Shown here in pieces: positions 8,876 to 17,140 of a stretch of DNA of 64,000 nt (positions are counted from its first letter, which is position 1; the number at the start of each line of letters is the position of its first letter). The DNA is from Phocaeicola coprocola DSM 17136. Its GTDB lineage: Bacteria; Bacteroidota; Bacteroidia; Bacteroidales; Bacteroidaceae. Location of the stretch: NCBI RefSeq assembly GCF_000154845.1, contig NZ_DS981450.1, positions 1-64,000 of the forward strand. The letters are read 5' to 3'. Under the pieces are notes generated by a model. It was not told the DNA's origin. It worked only from the letters and a program-made list of their open reading frames with translations, and made no database searches. A program made the position numbers and the translations under genes.

Positions 8876-8910
8876 ACTGTTTCTCGACGTGAGTCGGGAA
8901 ACAGTTTTTT
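8876..8910 (+). terminator. Intrinsic terminator upstream of the fluoride riboswitch
   Basis: Arms 8876-8888 and 8893-8905 pair over 13 bp with one G-T wobble and a 4-base loop, followed by a T run to 8910. It ends whatever transcript covers 8685-8870 (galE read-through or a separate small RNA). Confidence 0.85.
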
Positions 8911-8927
8911 GTTTGCAGAATTTTGTA

Positions 8928-8935
8928 TAACTTTG
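8928..8935 (+). promoter_or_regulatory. Bacteroides -7 box (TAACTTTG) for the riboswitch-CLC transcript
   Basis: TAACTTTG matches TAnnTTTG. It lies between the galE-side terminator and the fluoride riboswitch aptamer, which begins about 55 bases later. Confidence 0.6.
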
Positions 8936-8989
8936 CAGCCGATTTTGAATTCTGTCCGATTTTACCGATTATTCAGGCTGATTCAAAGT

Positions 8990-9047
8990 CAGGGGAATGG
9001 GACTTCCCTGTTATAAACCGCTAATAAAGTAGCTGATAGTTCCTGCC
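8990..9047 (+). promoter_or_regulatory. Fluoride riboswitch (crcB motif) aptamer
   Basis: The aptamer follows the crcB-motif plan. P1 pairs 8993-8997 with 9004-9008. A joining strand TATAAACCGC resembles the conserved AAAC-containing linker. A short stem (GCTA 9020-9023 with TAGC 9030-9033) is followed by the signature CTGATAGTTCCTGCC, close to the consensus CUGAUGRYUCCUACC. The P1-loop bases GGGAC (8999-9003) pair with GTTCC (9039-9043) as the pseudoknot, with one G-U wobble. In established systems this RNA binds fluoride and raises expression of fluoride exporters; the next gene is one. It also shows that the CLC gene cannot start at the in-frame TTG at 9052. Confidence 0.88.
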
Positions 9048-9079
9048 GGAGTTGGTCTTTGGAGTAAGACTGGCAGGAA
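9040..9079 (+). promoter_or_regulatory. Probable expression platform of the fluoride riboswitch
   Basis: TTCCTGCC (9040-9047) is fully complementary to GGCAGGAA (9072-9079), with an inner pairing of TGGTCTT and AAGACT-containing bases. This hairpin uses bases of the pseudoknot strand 9039-9043, so it and the fluoride-bound aptamer should exclude each other. No T run follows directly, so the output mechanism is unclear. Confidence 0.55.
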
Positions 9080-9165
9080 AATCTATATCTGCTTGTCTGA
9101 AAAAAGAATCCGGCTTCCGTTTTCGAAGAAGTTATTTTTATTGTTTGACAAAATATAGACAAGAG

Positions 9166-10443
9166 ATGAAGATTCAGAAAAATCAAAACATTGCGATGAA
9201 ACTGCAACAGTTTCCTTTACTTTTTTATTTATTCAAGTGGCTTTTTCTTTCTGCTATATCCGGAGCGTGTATCGGTTCGGCTTCCGCCTTATTGTTGGTT
9301 TCGCTGGAATGGGCAACCCAATATCGTGAACACCATCTGTGGATTATAGCCCTGCTTCCTGTAGCCGGCTTGGTCATCGGACTGATGTATCATTACCTGG
9401 CAGGTACGGCGTCACGGGGAAATAATTTTTTGATAGAAGAAATCCGTTCTCCGCATGACATAATTCCTTTTCGGATGGCTCCTCTTGTTTATATAGGAAC
9501 AGTTCTGACACATCTGTTTGGCGGATCAGCCGGACGTGAAGGAACCGGAGTGCAGATGGGAGGGGCAATAGCCGACCGTTTTTCCAAGCTTTTCCGTTTG
9601 CCCAGACGCGACCATCGGGTTATGGTGGCAATAGGTATCAGTGCCGGCTTTGCTTCTATTTTCGGTACACCGCTGGCAGGAGCTGTATTTGGCCTGGAGG
9701 TAATCATTGTGGGAAGAATGCGTTATGAATCTATTCTTCCGGTCTTTTTGTCGGCTGCCTTTGCACATTTGACTTGCCATTCCTGGGGCGTAGAGCATAC
9801 GCTTTATCCGGCTCCTGTAGTTCCGGAACTGGGCGTTTCAAATATCTTGTGGGTTGCTCTTTCGGGCATTGTATTTGGAGTTGTCGCGATGGCATTCTCA
9901 CGTTCTATCGGTTTCTGGGGAGGAGTGGCAAAAAAGTTTATATCCTATCCACCTTTACGTCCGGTAGCAGGAGGTATAATAATTGCCTTGGCAGTCTGGC
10001 TGTTGGGTACGACCAAGTACATCGGACTGGGTGTGCCGACCATCGTAGCCTCTTTTTCGGAACAGCAGATGTGGTATGATTTCCTCTTGAAACTGATTTT
10101 TACAACATTTACGATTGGTGTTGGTTTTAAGGGAGGAGAGGTTACTCCTTTGTTCTTTGTCGGAGCTACCTTAGGCAGTGCCTTATCTTTTATCATTCCA
10201 TTGCCCATGAGCCTATTGGCCGGACTCGGATTTGTAGCCGTTTTTGCCGGAGCCACCAATACCCCGATAGCCTGTACCTTTATGGGAATCGAACTGTTCG
10301 GTATAGAGCCGGGAATTTATCTGGGCATAGCTTGTGTCGTAGCCTATTTGTTTTCCGGACATACAGGAATATACACGTCGCAGGTTGTTGGTACTCCCAA
10401 ACATTTACTCTATTTGCGTGATAAGGGAAAGACGCTGAAATAA
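9166..10443 (+). CDS. CLC-family fluoride/proton antiporter (CLC-F, EriC-F type)
   Basis: A CLC membrane transporter whose sequence fits the fluoride-exporting branch. The gating-glutamate motif reads GREGTGVQMGG (chloride CLCs read GREGPxxQ). The usual GSGIP chloride motif is replaced by a GNNFLIEEI segment, and the second conserved stretch is GFKGGEVTPLFFVGATLG. After TPLAGAVFGLE, the position of the internal proton Glu203 of E. coli ClcA is Val; Glu202 is kept. CLC-F proteins swap F- for H+ and protect against fluoride. The start at 9166 (MKIQKNQN) is chosen because upstream sequence is riboswitch; the ATG at 9196 is possible. Fluoride specificity rests on both the motif and the riboswitch. 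Confidence 0.9.
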   Translation: MKIQKNQNIAMKLQQFPLLFYLFKWLFLSAISGACIGSASALLLVSLEWATQYREHHLWIIALLPVAGLVIGLMYHYLAGTASRGNNFLIEEIRSPHDIIPFRMAPLVYIGTVLTHLFGGSAGREGTGVQMGGAIADRFSKLFRLPRRDHRVMVAIGISAGFASIFGTPLAGAVFGLEVIIVGRMRYESILPVFLSAAFAHLTCHSWGVEHTLYPAPVVPELGVSNILWVALSGIVFGVVAMAFSRSIGFWGGVAKKFISYPPLRPVAGGIIIALAVWLLGTTKYIGLGVPTIVASFSEQQMWYDFLLKLIFTTFTIGVGFKGGEVTPLFFVGATLGSALSFIIPLPMSLLAGLGFVAVFAGATNTPIACTFMGIELFGIEPGIYLGIACVVAYLFSGHTGIYTSQVVGTPKHLLYLRDKGKTLK

Positions 10444-10520
10444 GTCTTGATTTATAGCAAGATTTTGAAGATAAAAAATGAGAAAACTGTTAAATCGGCA
10501 ATATTATCCATGGGTTTCCG

Positions 10521-10528
10521 TAATTTTG
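10521..10528 (+). promoter_or_regulatory. Bacteroides -7 box (TAATTTTG) for the MATE gene
   Basis: TAATTTTG matches TAnnTTTG and ends 27 bases before the ATG at 10556. Confidence 0.5.
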
Positions 10529-10555
10529 TAACCTATTTCAGAAACAGACACGGAT

Positions 10556-11908
10556 ATGGCACAATTAAGAGAAATGACAACAGGCCCTTCACTGCCGTTG
10601 ATCTTCAATTTCACATTACCTTTATTGCTGGGTAACTTGTTGCAGCAGACTTATTCATTGGTTGATGCGGCTATTGTCGGAAAATTTCTTGGGATAAATG
10701 CCCTGGCATCGGTCGGAGCAAGCACTTCGGTGGTCTTTCTTATATTAGGCTTCTGCAACGGATGCTGTGGAGGATTTGCTATTCCCGTAGCTCAGAAATT
10801 TGGTGCGCGCGACTATGTGACGATGCGGCGTTATGTTTCTGTCAGTCTGAAAATAGCCGGAGTCATGTCGGTCATCATCGCATTGCTTACCAGCCTGCTG
10901 TGTGCCTTTATTCTCCGGACGATGCAGACGCCTGAGAATATTTTTCAAGGAGCATACAGCTATCTGCTGGTAACTTTCATCGGAGTGCCGTGTACATTTT
11001 TCTACAATCTGCTGTCCAGCATCATACGTGCGTTGGGCGATAGCAAGACACCTTTCTGGTTTCTGCTTTTCTCGACAATCTTGAATATTATACTTGACCT
11101 CTTCTGCATACTGATTATGGGGTGGGGGGTAACAGGAGCTGCTGTCGCTACGGTATTTTCTCAGGGAGTTTCGGCTGTATTATGCTATTTTTATATGTAC
11201 CGGAAGTTTGATATTCTGAAAACAGAACCTTTAGACCGTCGCTTCCGTCCGGAACTTGCCAGACAACTGATGTACATTGGCGTGCCTATGGGACTTCAGT
11301 TTTCCATAACCGCTATTGGCAGTATCATGCTTCAGAGTGCGAATAATGCGCTGGGTACGGCATGTGTGGCAGCCTTCACAGCCGCTATGCGTATCAAGAT
11401 GTTTGTGATGTGCGCGCTCGACAGTCTGGGAATGGCGATGGCTACGTACAGCGGGCAGAATTACGGTGCGGGCAAACCAGGCCGTATCTGGCAGGGCATT
11501 AAGTCGGCTTCACTGATGATGATAATCTATGTAGCTGTAGTGGCAGCTCTTATCTGGGGATTTGCCGATAAGTTTGCCTTGCTGTTCATTTCTGCTGATG
11601 AAACGGAAATCATAGCCGATACAGCCTTATTTCTGCACTTCAATGTTTCTTTCTTCCCCTTGCTGGGCATGCTCAGCATACTCCGCTATTCCATTCAGGG
11701 AGCGGGATATACCAAGCTTGCCATGTTTTCCGGCGTTTCAGAGATGATAGCACGTGTGCTGGTAAGTGTGATTATTGTTCCACTTTGGGGATTTGTAGGA
11801 GTATGTGTGGGCGACCCAACCGCATGGCTTTTTGCCAATCTCTTCTTGATACCCGCATTTATCTATGTATATCGCCGTTTGCAGGTCATTGTAGCCAAAG
11901 AACGTTAG
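10556..11908 (+). CDS. MATE family efflux transporter
   Basis: A 450-residue polytopic membrane protein of the MATE family, which exports organic cations and drugs with Na+ or H+. The N-terminus shows the family pattern PLIFNFTLPLLLGNLLQQTYSLVDAAIVGKF (written here as the start of transmembrane 1 and its loop). Similar sequence recurs in the second half (MYIGVPMGLQFSITAIGS), as expected for the two-fold repeat of six helices each. Substrate cannot be predicted. Its stop overlaps the convergent SDR stop by 4 bases (11905-11908) with no room for a separate terminator. Confidence 0.92.
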   Translation: MAQLREMTTGPSLPLIFNFTLPLLLGNLLQQTYSLVDAAIVGKFLGINALASVGASTSVVFLILGFCNGCCGGFAIPVAQKFGARDYVTMRRYVSVSLKIAGVMSVIIALLTSLLCAFILRTMQTPENIFQGAYSYLLVTFIGVPCTFFYNLLSSIIRALGDSKTPFWFLLFSTILNIILDLFCILIMGWGVTGAAVATVFSQGVSAVLCYFYMYRKFDILKTEPLDRRFRPELARQLMYIGVPMGLQFSITAIGSIMLQSANNALGTACVAAFTAAMRIKMFVMCALDSLGMAMATYSGQNYGAGKPGRIWQGIKSASLMMIIYVAVVAALIWGFADKFALLFISADETEIIADTALFLHFNVSFFPLLGMLSILRYSIQGAGYTKLAMFSGVSEMIARVLVSVIIVPLWGFVGVCVGDPTAWLFANLFLIPAFIYVYRRLQVIVAKER

Positions 11909-12648
11909 TTCTTCACCGGCATCCGTTTCCAGATTCCCGCAGGGATAAGCTTCCAGAAGAATACTAGCAGACGGTATCTCCAGTCGATAACGGCAATGCG
12001 CTGTTTCCTGTGTAGGGCTCGTACGATATGTGCGGCTACTGTTTTCGGTGACATGAGCATGGGATAATGTTTCCCGTCGTTCAGAAGTCCGGTAGCGACA
12101 AAGCCCGGCCGGATGTCTGTGAAACTGATATGCAGGTGATGCATACGCGATAATTGTTCGAGTGCATCGATATATGTATTCTGGAAACGCTTGGTTGCCG
12201 AATAAGCCGGTGCGATACCCAAGCCTTTAGTTCCGGCTATGGAACTGATGATTGCGATATGACCTTTACCCTGCTGGCGGAAGTGCCGGAAAGCATATCC
12301 TACCATACGTACGAATCCTGTACCGTTTGTTTCAAGCGTATTCAGTTCAATGTCGGGCGAAAGCTCAAAATTCTGGAAACCGATACCGGAACTTTGTAGA
12401 AACAAATCCATGCCTCCCAGTTCCCCTATTAGTTTCTCCAGTTCGTTTTCTGCCCCTTCTTTCCTGATGTCGAGTGCACAGATTTTTATTCTGTCGGGAG
12501 ATTTCTTCTGAAATTCCAGCAGATTTTCCCGGCGTCTTCCTGCTATGCCGAGATACCATCCTTCGGCTAATAATAACTGTGCTACCTCATAGCCTATGCC
12601 CGAGGTTGCTCCTATGATGACTGCACGTCTGGTTTTCGGTGAATCCAT
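11905..12648 (-). CDS. SDR family NAD(P)-dependent oxidoreductase
   Basis: A classical short-chain dehydrogenase of 247 residues. The nucleotide-binding motif GATSGIG is at the N-terminus (VIIGATSGIGYEVAQLL), SSIAG gives the catalytic Ser region, and YSATK is the Tyr-x3-Lys pair. The frame is open further upstream into the helicase gene. The ATG at 12648 (MDSPKTRRAVIIG) is chosen because it puts the Rossmann motif at the usual distance and leaves 25 bases after the helicase stop. Substrate is unknown. It is probably the second gene of an operon with the nuclease-helicase, with no evident functional link. Confidence 0.88.
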   Translation of the reverse strand: MDSPKTRRAVIIGATSGIGYEVAQLLLAEGWYLGIAGRRRENLLEFQKKSPDRIKICALDIRKEGAENELEKLIGELGGMDLFLQSSGIGFQNFELSPDIELNTLETNGTGFVRMVGYAFRHFRQQGKGHIAIISSIAGTKGLGIAPAYSATKRFQNTYIDALEQLSRMHHLHISFTDIRPGFVATGLLNDGKHYPMLMSPKTVAAHIVRALHRKQRIAVIDWRYRLLVFFWKLIPAGIWKRMPVKN

Positions 12649-12673
12649 ATCAGTGGTTGTTATAGTGTGTAAA

Positions 12674-15600
12674 TTATTTGTTTGTACGTATTTCGTATAT
12701 GAATGTTTCAGCGTTTGGAATATCCGCACCCTTACAGTTGTAAAAGAACTGGCCGGCAAAAGGCATTTGTTCATTCAAGGGCCGGAGCTCTTGTGTAAGA
12801 TGGGCACAGAATGTTTTGTATGAATGGATATTCATGCGTTCGCCGGCATCGTCACGGAAAAGGATGGCATAATGGTTAAGCGGACGGGCATGCACAAGCT
12901 GGTTGATTTCCAGGGCAAGTGAGCGGGCTTCCCGAGCCGATATACGGTCGAAAAGACTGGAAACATTGAAAATAATCAATTCAGATAAGACAGCGTGTGC
13001 CGTCCAGAATGAAGTCGGTACAGCCGATATTCTCGGATAGAAACAGTGAGTTGCATGGCGATACGCTTCCGACTGGAAGAACTGCAAGGCTATATCGTCC
13101 ATTTCTTTTGTCGGGTAAATACCCATATAAGTCAGATCCAGATGAGGGAGCCGTCGGCATGCGTCGATAAAGGCAAGCCCGGAAGCACCTGTTTCGTAGC
13201 TTAAGTCGCAGAACACTACACGTCCCGATAAGTTGCGGACAGCACTGAACAGCCAGCCTCCGTTGCTTTCGAACAAAGCACGTGCCGCACTGTATGCACG
13301 CCTCATATAGTAGCAGTTGTAGAGCTGTATTTGCTCGTATGCAGAAACGGTATCCGTTCCGTTCCGGAAATCACATCTTCCGTAAGCCGTCAGTTCACGG
13401 TTACGTGCTTCATCCTTGTTTATTTTGCTGTTTTCTTCTACTATATGACGGAAAGCATGGTCGAACGCTTCAGAAAGAGGATAGTTTTCCGATTGTAAAT
13501 CCCATCCCGGCATATATTCAGGCAATGTGAAATCTCCCCGGCAGAATGCGTCGGTATCAGTCTGGCTATATCCGTTGTTCATGCGGATATATTCCATCAG
13601 TTTATAAAATGTGATGTTTGCCCCCAGTATTTGTGGGTTTCCGGTAAGAAACAACTGCTTTCTTGCGCGGGTGATCGCCACATTAAGTTTTCGGTCTATT
13701 ACATATTCATCTTCCTGAAAAGTATTGGCCGTCAGGAAATTCAGCTGACTGAAATTCTGTATGGTAAACGAATAGATGATTACATCACGCTGGCTTCCCT
13801 GATAGCGTTCTACCGTATCAATGGAAATATGGGCCAGTTCCGGGATTCCTTTTCTGGCAATCTCTCTGCGTATCATCGCTATCTGATTTCTGTACGGGAC
13901 AATCACCCCCACAGTCTTGTAGGCGTCAAAAGTGCCGGAAGTCATCCGGTAAATACGTTCGAGCAGAGCGGCGACGATTCGTGCTTCATTGATGTTCGTT
14001 TTCTCCGAATAAGCGAGATTGTCGGGAGCATCTGCGGGGATAAACACCATACGGCGGCTTTGTATTAATTTATCCAGATTATCCTGTGGGGCAGGTGCGG
14101 AGGCGTAGGGCAAGCACTCCTCCTGATGCGGCAACGGGACTGGCTCCAGTTGCTCACGATAGTAAAATGTCTGGTTAGGAAATTCCGATATGGCAGGATG
14201 CATACGTCCCTGTTTATGCAGAATACTTCTGAAATCCTCCTTACTCTGTTTATACAAACGCTCGAAAAGCGAATTGCGGCAGTCGTTCAGTCCGATAGAC
14301 TGTAACAGCGGATCATCTACGCGAGCTTCTTCCTCTTCCTGCTGGGCGATGGCGGGCAACTGCTTGTAGTCGCCTATCAATATAAACTTGTCGATTGCGT
14401 TACTACGGTCGTGGCGTGCCGATAAAATACCGACCAGGTCCGGTTCCAATATCTGTGAAGCCTCATCGATGATAGCCAGTGTGAAATGTTTCAGATTAAA
14501 CAGGTGCAGACGGCTGTTTATTGCAGTCGTAGTACCAGTGAAAATGCGTGTATGAGCTATTTTCTGCTGAATATCCGTCAGCTTGGGGCAGTCGGCAAGG
14601 CTGTTCTTCAATAAGTAAGGCGCGAAACGTTTATCGCATGACAGTTCACTGCCTATCCGGATAAAAGGAGTACTTTCTGCGATGCCCGAGTCGACCAGCA
14701 TGCTACAGATCTCATCAACAGCCCGGTTGGTGTACGACAAAAGCAGGAGAGAAGCTTCCGGATCGGTCAGAGCTTCTTCTACCATATACCGCAAGGCACA
14801 CGATGTCTTTCCGGTTCCCGGAGGACCTACCAGCAGGAAGTAATCGTCCGTCTGCTTTTCTTTCAGAATCAGTTCGTCAAAACGTCCGTACGAACCGTTC
14901 AGTGTACGTTCCGGATGTTTCCCCGGAGTACGTAGCCCCAGCAACAGTTCTTTACGGTCGGTTCGGGCAGACAGGAACGCATATAGTCCGCGCATGGCAT
15001 TCATGGCCGAAGAGTCAGACGAGTCATGTTCTACGGCAAACACTTCATCGGCTCCACCTATGATATCCTTGTTCTGCTGTCCGTTACGCAGCAATATAGT
15101 AAGGTTGTTAGCCTGTATGTCGAGTATATTGCCTTTCATCAGTATCTGTTGGCGTACGTCGGGCTCCTTTTGATATGCATAAAAAATGATGATATCCCCC
15201 GTGCGGAAGTTGGGCAGGAAGTCTTCCCCCTGTTGCGGTATATGGAGTTCGATAATATCATATCCTTTTCCCGGTCCGCTTTGACGCTTTTCGGTGACTG
15301 TCAGTCCGAGCAGAATATTTCCCGATTCGATTTTTTCGGCAAGAGGAGTGTGCCAAAGGCCGGCAAATCCGTTCGAAGAATCATTCTTTCCTCCCGTTTT
15401 GCTTAGTATCTGCTCTTTCGATACAAAGGTGAAGAACCGCTGGAAGTAGGCCCGTTCCAGTGGCGTACAGCGTTTCAGCGTATTGATTGTTTCCTGCAAC
15501 TGCGGTTCTTGAAAATCATTCCATAAGCGGTTGCTCACCTGTAGCTCGTTCAGCAGGTCGGTGCTCAGTTCTTCCGTTACAGAAGCGATAGCTCCGTCAC

Positions 15601-16942
15601 CGAAAGCCATTTCGCGTGCCGCTATCCGGTTGCGCAGATGTATGCTCTCACGAAACAAAGTTTCGGCAAAATGTTCTATCATGAGGCCATCGGTATATTT
15701 GGAATAAAGCAGGAAAGTCTGCAAGTCCTCCGTCTTCCGTCCGAAGTTATACATCAGTACCCCCTGATAAAGCATCATCTGGATGAAATGATCCTCCTTA
15801 TGACGCCGGTTGTATTCATCCCGTTTTCCCGATTTCTGTTCCACAAGTACCTTGAAATCCTTTTGAAGCATATCGACACGTCCCTGCAAGCCAAGCTGTT
15901 CGCAGATGAAAGAAGCCTCCAGCAAGGTATTGTGCTTGTCGAAAGCCTGAATATTATGTGGCAGTACATCGTGTACAAACGAGCGGATGTTCATCATTTG
16001 TGCCTGCGCCTGCTCGTGAAAGTTGGCGGGAATAGGGCAGGTACAAAACTCCAAAGCCGCTGAAGCAAAAAACTTCTTGACCGTTGTGCTATAGGCTACC
16101 GGGGCATCTTCGCGTTCGTTTATATAATCATCCAGAAACTGGCTGGCCAGGTTACCCAGCAGAATAGGAGCCGTATTAGCCTTTGGCTTGACCTTGTTCA
16201 TGAAAAAGTTCAGCGGATGATGCCCGTACTCGCGGAAACAGGCAGCCAGCGAACTGATATCTATCAGATAGTCGGGATGGATGACAATCAGGTTCGGTAT
16301 ATAATGATTCTCTTCATCCACATGTACATCCAGCAGATTCAGCTGAAGATTTTCAGCAAGCAAGTCTTTTACGTAAAGCATGTCGCTGTTATATCCTCCT
16401 TTTGCATAGTCAATGATGATGAAAGGATCTTCATCACTGTCGGTTGCCGCAAATATCTTTGTATCATCCCAACTGCTTACGGCTGCGCGTATATAGGGGA
16501 TGCGTGAGTACTGCGTACCGCGATAAGGACGGTTCGAATGTGGAATTTCCGGAATTAAAGAAGCTGGAATATCTTCATCGAAAGCCAGGGAAACGAAACG
16601 GACTATGGCACGGAGGTCGTACAGGTATTCTTCCATTACGGGACGGAAATCGTCGCGCATGGCAGCGTTGCAGTTGCGTCGCATGGTCTGTATGGCATAT
16701 TTGTCCGAAGGAGTCATCCGTTTCTCTTTACAGATATAGTCGAGGCGTGAAAACAAATTTGCGAAAGAGAACGTAACCCCTGCCGTCAGTTCGTAACATG
16801 CCTGTTCGAGCACTTTGTATAAAAGAATATATTTGGCCCGGATATTTTCGGGAGCGGCTGTAGGCTGACGGTGAATTTGTTCGATGCGATTATATAAATC
16901 GAAAGATTGCAGTTCGATGTGGTTCGTTAAGTTTCCAGACAT
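12674..16942 (-). CDS. Large Dna2-like nuclease-helicase (RecB-like nuclease + superfamily 1 helicase)
   Basis: A 1422-residue protein with at least two enzymatic parts. Around residues 345-400 is a RecB/Cas4-type PD-(D/E)XK nuclease core: GRVDML, then VLVEQKSGK, then QMMLYQ fitting the QxxxY motif. From about 700 to 1110 is a superfamily 1 helicase: Walker A GPPGTGKTS, DEAS Walker B, GDYKQLPAI motif III, VERYQGSQRDVIIYS motif V and AITRARKQLFLTGN motif VI. The order matches Dna2/UPF1-like enzymes that process DNA ends or RNA-DNA structures. The last 240 or so residues form an extra alpha/beta domain (FCDLSYETGASGLAF) that loosely resembles a methyltransferase fold. It is the first gene of a two-gene operon. 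A defence role is possible but unproven. Confidence 0.85.
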   Translation of the reverse strand: MSGNLTNHIELQSFDLYNRIEQIHRQPTAAPENIRAKYILLYKVLEQACYELTAGVTFSFANLFSRLDYICKEKRMTPSDKYAIQTMRRNCNAAMRDDFRPVMEEYLYDLRAIVRFVSLAFDEDIPASLIPEIPHSNRPYRGTQYSRIPYIRAAVSSWDDTKIFAATDSDEDPFIIIDYAKGGYNSDMLYVKDLLAENLQLNLLDVHVDEENHYIPNLIVIHPDYLIDISSLAACFREYGHHPLNFFMNKVKPKANTAPILLGNLASQFLDDYINEREDAPVAYSTTVKKFFASAALEFCTCPIPANFHEQAQAQMMNIRSFVHDVLPHNIQAFDKHNTLLEASFICEQLGLQGRVDMLQKDFKVLVEQKSGKRDEYNRRHKEDHFIQMMLYQGVLMYNFGRKTEDLQTFLLYSKYTDGLMIEHFAETLFRESIHLRNRIAAREMAFGDGAIASVTEELSTDLLNELQVSNRLWNDFQEPQLQETINTLKRCTPLERAYFQRFFTFVSKEQILSKTGGKNDSSNGFAGLWHTPLAEKIESGNILLGLTVTEKRQSGPGKGYDIIELHIPQQGEDFLPNFRTGDIIIFYAYQKEPDVRQQILMKGNILDIQANNLTILLRNGQQNKDIIGGADEVFAVEHDSSDSSAMNAMRGLYAFLSARTDRKELLLGLRTPGKHPERTLNGSYGRFDELILKEKQTDDYFLLVGPPGTGKTSCALRYMVEEALTDPEASLLLLSYTNRAVDEICSMLVDSGIAESTPFIRIGSELSCDKRFAPYLLKNSLADCPKLTDIQQKIAHTRIFTGTTTAINSRLHLFNLKHFTLAIIDEASQILEPDLVGILSARHDRSNAIDKFILIGDYKQLPAIAQQEEEEARVDDPLLQSIGLNDCRNSLFERLYKQSKEDFRSILHKQGRMHPAISEFPNQTFYYREQLEPVPLPHQEECLPYASAPAPQDNLDKLIQSRRMVFIPADAPDNLAYSEKTNINEARIVAALLERIYRMTSGTFDAYKTVGVIVPYRNQIAMIRREIARKGIPELAHISIDTVERYQGSQRDVIIYSFTIQNFSQLNFLTANTFQEDEYVIDRKLNVAITRARKQLFLTGNPQILGANITFYKLMEYIRMNNGYSQTDTDAFCRGDFTLPEYMPGWDLQSENYPLSEAFDHAFRHIVEENSKINKDEARNRELTAYGRCDFRNGTDTVSAYEQIQLYNCYYMRRAYSAARALFESNGGWLFSAVRNLSGRVVFCDLSYETGASGLAFIDACRRLPHLDLTYMGIYPTKEMDDIALQFFQSEAYRHATHCFYPRISAVPTSFWTAHAVLSELIIFNVSSLFDRISAREARSLALEINQLVHARPLNHYAILFRDDAGERMNIHSYKTFCAHLTQELRPLNEQMPFAGQFFYNCKGADIPNAETFIYEIRTNK

Positions 16943-17017
16943 GGCAGATGAATATCCTTGAATAAAATGACTTTACATAACAAACAAAGTAAAGCCCTTA
17001 CCTATTAATCTTTTGTT

Positions 17018-17025
17018 CAAAGATA
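17018..17025 (-). promoter_or_regulatory. Bacteroides -7 box for the nuclease-helicase operon
   Basis: CAAAGATA on the plus strand reads TATCTTTG on the minus strand, matching TAnnTTTG. It is 75 bases upstream of the ATG at 16942, so a leader of about 65 bases is implied. Confidence 0.5.
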
Positions 17026-17108
17026 CAACTATTTTCCGAAACACTGCAACCTCTCCTGCGTTCTGCTAAAATCTTTTGCGGTTCGTGATGCTTTTTGTTT
17101 CTCTTGCT

Positions 17109-17116
17109 TATCTTTG
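17109..17116 (+). promoter_or_regulatory. Bacteroides -7 box (TATCTTTG) for the Crp-like regulator
   Basis: TATCTTTG matches TAnnTTTG and ends 24 bases before the ATG at 17141. Confidence 0.55.
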
Positions 17117-17140
17117 TCATTTGAAAAACGAAATAGTATT

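Noticed and set aside
8754-8911. 6S RNA
   Set aside because: The length is in range, but the long bulged rod with a central open bubble was not seen; the fold is a three-way junction.
9052-9165. Longer CLC start at TTG 9052
   Set aside because: It overlaps the riboswitch expression platform and adds residues that no CLC protein has.
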